Shown here: piece by piece, positions 6,550 to 9,500 of the stretch
Layout: every line of letters starts with the position of its first letter
Position numbering within the stretch: the stretch's first letter is position 1
From: Deltaproteobacteria bacterium
Lineage (GTDB): Bacteria; Desulfobacterota; DSM-4660; Desulfatiglandales; HGW-15
Assembly: GCA_019308985.1 (NCBI GenBank)
Contig: JAFDHB010000135.1
Coordinates: 1-9,500, forward strand
Direction: 5' to 3'
Length of the DNA stretch: 9,500 bases
The notes under the pieces: generated by a model
Databases searched by the model: none
The model's input: only the letters and a program-made list of their open reading frames with translations
What the model was told of the DNA's origin: nothing
Position numbers and translations under genes: made by a program

Positions 6550-6714
6550 TTGAAAGTATCTCCACAATACTTAGAAAACTTACATTTCCTCGCAGGAAGC
6601 CCGGTCCTCAGGGCCCGTCGAAGATCTCGCTCCGCTGGAAAAAGAAATCTGGCTCTAACCTGGGGATCGAAAATGCACAAGCTTTCAAGGATCAGCAACC
6701 AGCAGTCGAGCTAG
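6550..6714 (+). CDS. Candidate 54-codon basic small ORF
   Basis: A TTG start 3 bases after GGAAGGAG (6539-6546) opens a 54-codon frame that ends at TAG 6712-6714, placed directly after the strong promoter. The predicted peptide is basic, with an arginine cluster at residues 21-27 (RARRRSR), and has no recognised domain. The rare start, the very short spacing and the absence of family resemblance leave it uncertain. The region could instead be an untranslated leader or small RNA. Confidence 0.2.
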   Translation: MKVSPQYLENLHFLAGSPVLRARRRSRSAGKRNLALTWGSKMHKLSRISNQQSS

Positions 6715-6752
6715 AAAAGAAAGAGGAAAGGGCCTTTGAAAAGGGAGTAGGC

Positions 6753-7325
6753 ATGGTTCCAACACCGCAAGAGTGCATGAAATTGACGGATCGCTATGGG
6801 ATGCCGGACAATATCAGGACCCATTCCCTGGTGGTGAACAAGTGTGCCTTGCTGATCGGCCATGGCCTGAAAGCCTCCGGCATAGAGGTGTCGGTGGAGA
6901 AAATCACCGCTGGCGCCCTGCTGCACGACATCGCCAAGAGGCTCTGTCTGAAGAACGGGGGCAACCACGCCGCCAGGGGGAGGGAGATCTGCATTGAGAA
7001 CAACTTCCATGAGATTGCCGACATAGTGGGAGAACACGTGTGCCTGAGCCGTTACAGCTCTGGAGGCCCTATTCGTGAAAAGGAGATCGTCTATTATGCG
7101 GACAAGAGGGTAAACCATGATAAGGTGGTAAGCCTTGATGAGCGACTCGCCTATATCTTGCGCCGTTACGCCAAGGCAAAGGAAGACATCTCAAGGTCCA
7201 TCCTGGAAAACTTCCGACTCTGCAAGGCGGTTGAGCAAAAGCTGTTTGCCAGACTCCCCTTCCGACCTCAAGACCTGGGGGACCTTGTAGGTGAGATAAA
7301 GGGGTGGAATTGCGCTTACGAATAA
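6753..7325 (+). CDS. HD-domain metal-dependent phosphohydrolase
   Basis: A 190-residue cytoplasmic protein with the HD superfamily metal-binding pattern: His24 (THSLVV), the His58-Asp59 doublet (LLHDIAK), a further His95 (GEHV), and Asp117 (YYADKRV). These residues normally bind one or two divalent metals and hydrolyse phosphoesters, often nucleotides. The helix before the HD doublet (VEKITAGALLHDIAKRLC) is the typical family layout. The C-terminal region from about 125 to 190 is charged and helical, without a recognised second domain. Related HD domains occur alone or fused to nucleotidyltransferases in anaerobic proteobacteria. The ATG has GGGAG 5 bases upstream; an internal ATG at codon 9 is an alternative. 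It is not close to any gene that reveals its substrate, so the exact reaction is unknown. Confidence 0.85.
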   Translation: MVPTPQECMKLTDRYGMPDNIRTHSLVVNKCALLIGHGLKASGIEVSVEKITAGALLHDIAKRLCLKNGGNHAARGREICIENNFHEIADIVGEHVCLSRYSSGGPIREKEIVYYADKRVNHDKVVSLDERLAYILRRYAKAKEDISRSILENFRLCKAVEQKLFARLPFRPQDLGDLVGEIKGWNCAYE

Positions 7326-7350
7326 AAAAGTCAAAAATGGGTGACCCCAT
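7322..7350 (-). terminator. Possible intrinsic terminator for the minus-strand gene
   Basis: Read on the minus strand, ATGGG, a GTCA loop and CCCAT (7350-7337) are followed by TTTTGACTTTTTT. The stem has only 5 strong pairs, with a few G-T pairs able to extend it. It lies about 265 bases downstream of the membrane hydrolase stop and immediately after the end of the convergent HD gene. Plausible but weak. Confidence 0.35.
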
Positions 7351-7613
7351 CCTTTGTCACAGCGAGAATGCCAAGCATTCGTTGAGGTCCGACGCAAACC
7401 AAAGTTCCTCAAATCACGGCATGCCATACCGCCCTCGCCCTTGGTCTTATCTATAGGCGGCGCGAACGACTCAAATCAACCGCTGCTTTTAGCTGTCGAC
7501 TGCATTTGATTTGTTGGGAGGTTTAAATCCTTTTCAGCAGATATCGGAGGCTCAATTCCTCGGAATTTGATGGTCTGTGGGTTCTGCTCCCCTGAACCTC
7601 CTCTATCTCAACG
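7326..7613. other. Convergent intergenic region with several small hairpins
   Basis: This region lies between the ends of the HD gene and the minus-strand membrane hydrolase gene. Apart from the candidate terminator at its left end, it holds GAATGC-CAA-GCATTC (7366-7380), a competing stem GTGAC (7341-7345) with GTCAC (7356-7360), and the palindrome AATTCC-TC-GGAATT (7554-7567). No gene, tRNA or clear repeat copy was found. Confidence 0.4.
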
Positions 7614-9386
7614 TCAAGTCAGGTTTGAAAACAGCAGCACAATGGTGCCAATTAACGAGGCACAACTCAGCAGGAGAGCACCCCAAGCGATGCGCAAGGA
7701 GGGTAATACCATGGCATTCTCCTTCTGCTTGGTTCCGCCATCTGCTAGCGAATGGACCGGCAAACAGCCCAAACCATGTCGGGCCATCCAGGCGTTGAAG
7801 GGATACACAGTGATCGCTCCAGCAAATGCGCATAGTATGATAACACCCCAGAAAAGTGCGCTTCCGGGTCCACTCATTCCCAGGTGTGTTTCGCATAAAC
7901 TCATTAAGATGCCCCCCACCGGTAACATGCCCACCAAAACGAAATTCAGAGAAATGATTTCCGTGATGAACCTGCGGGCAACCGCAGCCCAATATGGACT
8001 TCCCTCCAGAAATGCCACAAGCGGGGCCTGGAAAACAAGCAACCCAACGATCAGGGGCAGGCCATATAAACGTGCTGCTATTGTCAATAGGCTTGATTCG
8101 CTGAAGGATTGAATGAGATAAAAGGAAGAAAAAGCGAGGGCTATTCCTATTGCATATCCTACAACACCGAACATCGTCTCACCGAAAGCACACTTCCTGC
8201 TCGCCAATGCCGCTTGCAGATCTGATGAACGCAGGGGCTGCCGGTACGAATACGAGTAAGACATCAGCCCCAACGGGCCGAAGAGTGCTACAATCAGCAC
8301 CCAAACCAGCCGTAACCCCCAGAGCATGCGCGTTCTGTATGTAAAGCTCCAGATCAAAATAACCACTGACCCTGCAGCCAGGATTAACCAGGCCCATAAC
8401 AGATTTTCCCAAGCAGCTATTTTCTTCTTATATGCCAGGTACTCCTTTAATGCCTGATCAACTGTCCTTTGGGAGAAAAGATCTCTGATTCGAGTAGGCG
8501 AAGGTGCTTTGTTTATTTCCTCTGCGACATTAAGTTTGACGACCTCATCGAAGTGATGCCAATGATACAGGTAAATGATGCCCTGCTTTAGATCGAGGAC
8601 ATTGGAATAAACCGTATTTGTGGAAGGCCCTTCTTGGTGAACAGCGTCCAGGATGGATCGAAGAAAGTCTGCTGTGAGGTCATCTTCATCTTGGATTTTC
8701 TCCAACATAGTAACCGCGGTATCGTATCTCCAGCAAGGGTATCTGCCATTTTTTGGATTGGCTCGGTTGAAATTGGTTGAAACCAGGTATCCATTGCCTT
8801 TCTGTTTTCGGGTAAAGGCGATTTCGCCATCGGGTCCCGCACTGATGACAACCGCATCACCTGTCCCATCGGCAACATGCAACTGGGCCCTCCATGGACT
8901 TTCCCAGGAATGGCTTTTGATCCGATCAATGACTTCTTCCACGGTAGAACACTTTCTTAGAAACTCATAAAAGGGATTTTTCACTTTGGGCAGTTCAGGA
9001 TGCGGGTTCAAAGCTGCTTTTGGCAAAGCGTTAACATCGTAGGCAAGACCTTTCTCATTGATGCCGCCCTGAGGCCAAAAGTTGTCAAACCCAAAATACA
9101 CCACACCGTAGTCACCACCTTTTGGGGAAACCACCCAGTAATACGTATTCGGATTGATCCAATCTTCGTTATTTCCGAAAAGAACCGTGTCACCGTAAGA
9201 AGCAGTGAAGATCGTGCACGATTCAGGAGCAGGATCTGAAACGATTGCTTCACACGAATGGCCATAGCCACAAGCTTTTTGTGCGTATGTGGTTCGATCG
9301 GTTTTTGAAAGCAGTATCCCAATACCCGCAGCTACAATCACAACTGCAGCTATTGCATAGATTGTTTTGGTATCTATTTTTTCCAT
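7614..9386 (-). CDS. Membrane-anchored Ntn-hydrolase fused to a DUF4396-like membrane domain
   Basis: A 590-residue protein with three parts. Residues 8-26 form one hydrophobic anchor or signal segment. Residues 57 to about 285 form an Ntn-hydrolase of the choloylglycine hydrolase / acyl-CoA:6-APA acyltransferase (C45) type. The likely nucleophile is Cys57 (PES|CTIF), with FGNNEDW at 70-76 (Asp75 matching the family Asp), GGINEKGLAYD at 107-117, LHVADGTGDAVVI at 169-181, and the oxyanion-type Asn205 in STNFN. These enzymes normally release their N-terminal Cys by self-cleavage and hydrolyse or transfer linear amide bonds. From about 329 to 586 follow seven hydrophobic segments. FGPLGLMSY (369-377), the E-ISLNF-GM stretch (476-487), FW (512-513) and TVYPFNAWMARHG (526-538) resemble DUF4396 membrane proteins. 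The hydrolase should face the periplasm, which is an inference. The start is an ATG without a clear ribosome site. GC content looks lower than in the liv genes. The substrate is unknown. Confidence 0.85.
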   Translation of the reverse strand: MEKIDTKTIYAIAAVVIVAAGIGILLSKTDRTTYAQKACGYGHSCEAIVSDPAPESCTIFTASYGDTVLFGNNEDWINPNTYYWVVSPKGGDYGVVYFGFDNFWPQGGINEKGLAYDVNALPKAALNPHPELPKVKNPFYEFLRKCSTVEEVIDRIKSHSWESPWRAQLHVADGTGDAVVISAGPDGEIAFTRKQKGNGYLVSTNFNRANPKNGRYPCWRYDTAVTMLEKIQDEDDLTADFLRSILDAVHQEGPSTNTVYSNVLDLKQGIIYLYHWHHFDEVVKLNVAEEINKAPSPTRIRDLFSQRTVDQALKEYLAYKKKIAAWENLLWAWLILAAGSVVILIWSFTYRTRMLWGLRLVWVLIVALFGPLGLMSYSYSYRQPLRSSDLQAALASRKCAFGETMFGVVGYAIGIALAFSSFYLIQSFSESSLLTIAARLYGLPLIVGLLVFQAPLVAFLEGSPYWAAVARRFITEIISLNFVLVGMLPVGGILMSLCETHLGMSGPGSALFWGVIILCAFAGAITVYPFNAWMARHGLGCLPVHSLADGGTKQKENAMVLPSLRIAWGALLLSCASLIGTIVLLFSNLT

Positions 9387-9445
9387 CAGTGTCCAAGATC
9401 TTTGTAAATGAGATTATTGTGGCGAACACAGGGCATTCACCACCA
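9387..9445 (-). other. Upstream region of the membrane hydrolase gene
   Basis: On the minus strand, AATAAT (9413-9418) matches 5 of 6 positions of a -10 element, but no good -35 lies 16-18 bases before it. No AGGAGG-like site precedes the ATG. Expression may be low or depend on another sigma factor; the sequence does not decide. Confidence 0.2.
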
Positions 9446-9500
9446 CGTCATGCCCGCGAAGCTTGTCCCTGCGAAGGCAGGGAGCGGGCATCCAGAAGAT
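9446..9500. repeat. REP-like repeat unit with nested hairpin, reaching the window edge
   Basis: CGTCATGCCCGC at 9446-9457 and GCGGGCATCCAGAAG at 9484-9498 share their ends with the first unit of the repeat at 6357-6388. The outer stem is ATGCCCGC (9450-9457) with GCGGGCAT (9484-9491). Inside it is a second perfect stem, TCCCTGC (9466-9472) with GCAGGGA (9477-9483), around a GAAG loop. The element may continue beyond the window. Confidence 0.65.

Noticed and set aside
7515..7540. GGTTTAAATCC resembling a tRNA T-arm
   Set aside because: No matching acceptor stem, anticodon arm or CCA could be found around it, so it is not a tRNA.
7567..8112. 181-codon plus-strand open frame inside the minus-strand membrane hydrolase gene
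   Set aside because: It overlaps the DUF4396-like coding region in antisense and has no recognisable domain or ribosome site.

Overview
The window reads as chromosomal DNA of a Gram-negative proteobacterium, most likely of the former Deltaproteobacteria (Desulfobacterota). This placement is an inference. It rests on a high-affinity branched-chain amino acid (LIV/HAAT) ABC transport operon whose binding protein has a Sec signal peptide without a lipobox, good AGGAGG-type ribosome sites, moderately high GC in the liv genes, and short 'ATTCCCGC...GCGGGAAT' repeat units of a type common in that group. No gene here fixes the species. There is no rRNA, tRNA, CRISPR array, transposase or phage gene.

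Left part (1-1337, minus strand): a DUF3795-type cysteine-rich protein and, downstream of it, a class I SAM-dependent methyltransferase, probably co-transcribed from a promoter at about 1361-1389. A 389-base divergent intergenic region separates them from the next block.

Centre (1727-6263, plus strand): a complete liv operon in the order livH-livM-livG-livF-livJ. These are two membrane permeases, two ATPases and the periplasmic binding protein. livM/livG and livG/livF overlap, as expected for translational coupling. livM uses a TTG start that overlaps the stop codon of an 18-codon upstream reading frame. A strong hairpin lies between livF and livJ, and an intrinsic terminator closes the operon. 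The genes give the transporter class but not the exact substrate, and no catabolic gene is linked to them.

Right part (6264-9500): a 489-base gap carries the terminator, a paired REP-like repeat, a near-consensus sigma70 promoter and a possible 54-codon small ORF. Then comes a small HD-domain phosphohydrolase on the plus strand. Convergent to it on the minus strand is a 590-residue membrane protein that joins an N-terminally anchored Ntn-hydrolase (choloylglycine hydrolase / C45 acyltransferase-like, nucleophile Cys57) to a seven-segment C-terminal membrane domain resembling DUF4396. A third repeat unit sits upstream of this gene at the window edge.

Most of the window is ordinary housekeeping and transport. 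The items most worth a second look are the Ntn-hydrolase/DUF4396-like fusion, the short reading frames that lead into livM and livH, and the promoter plus small ORF before the HD gene.
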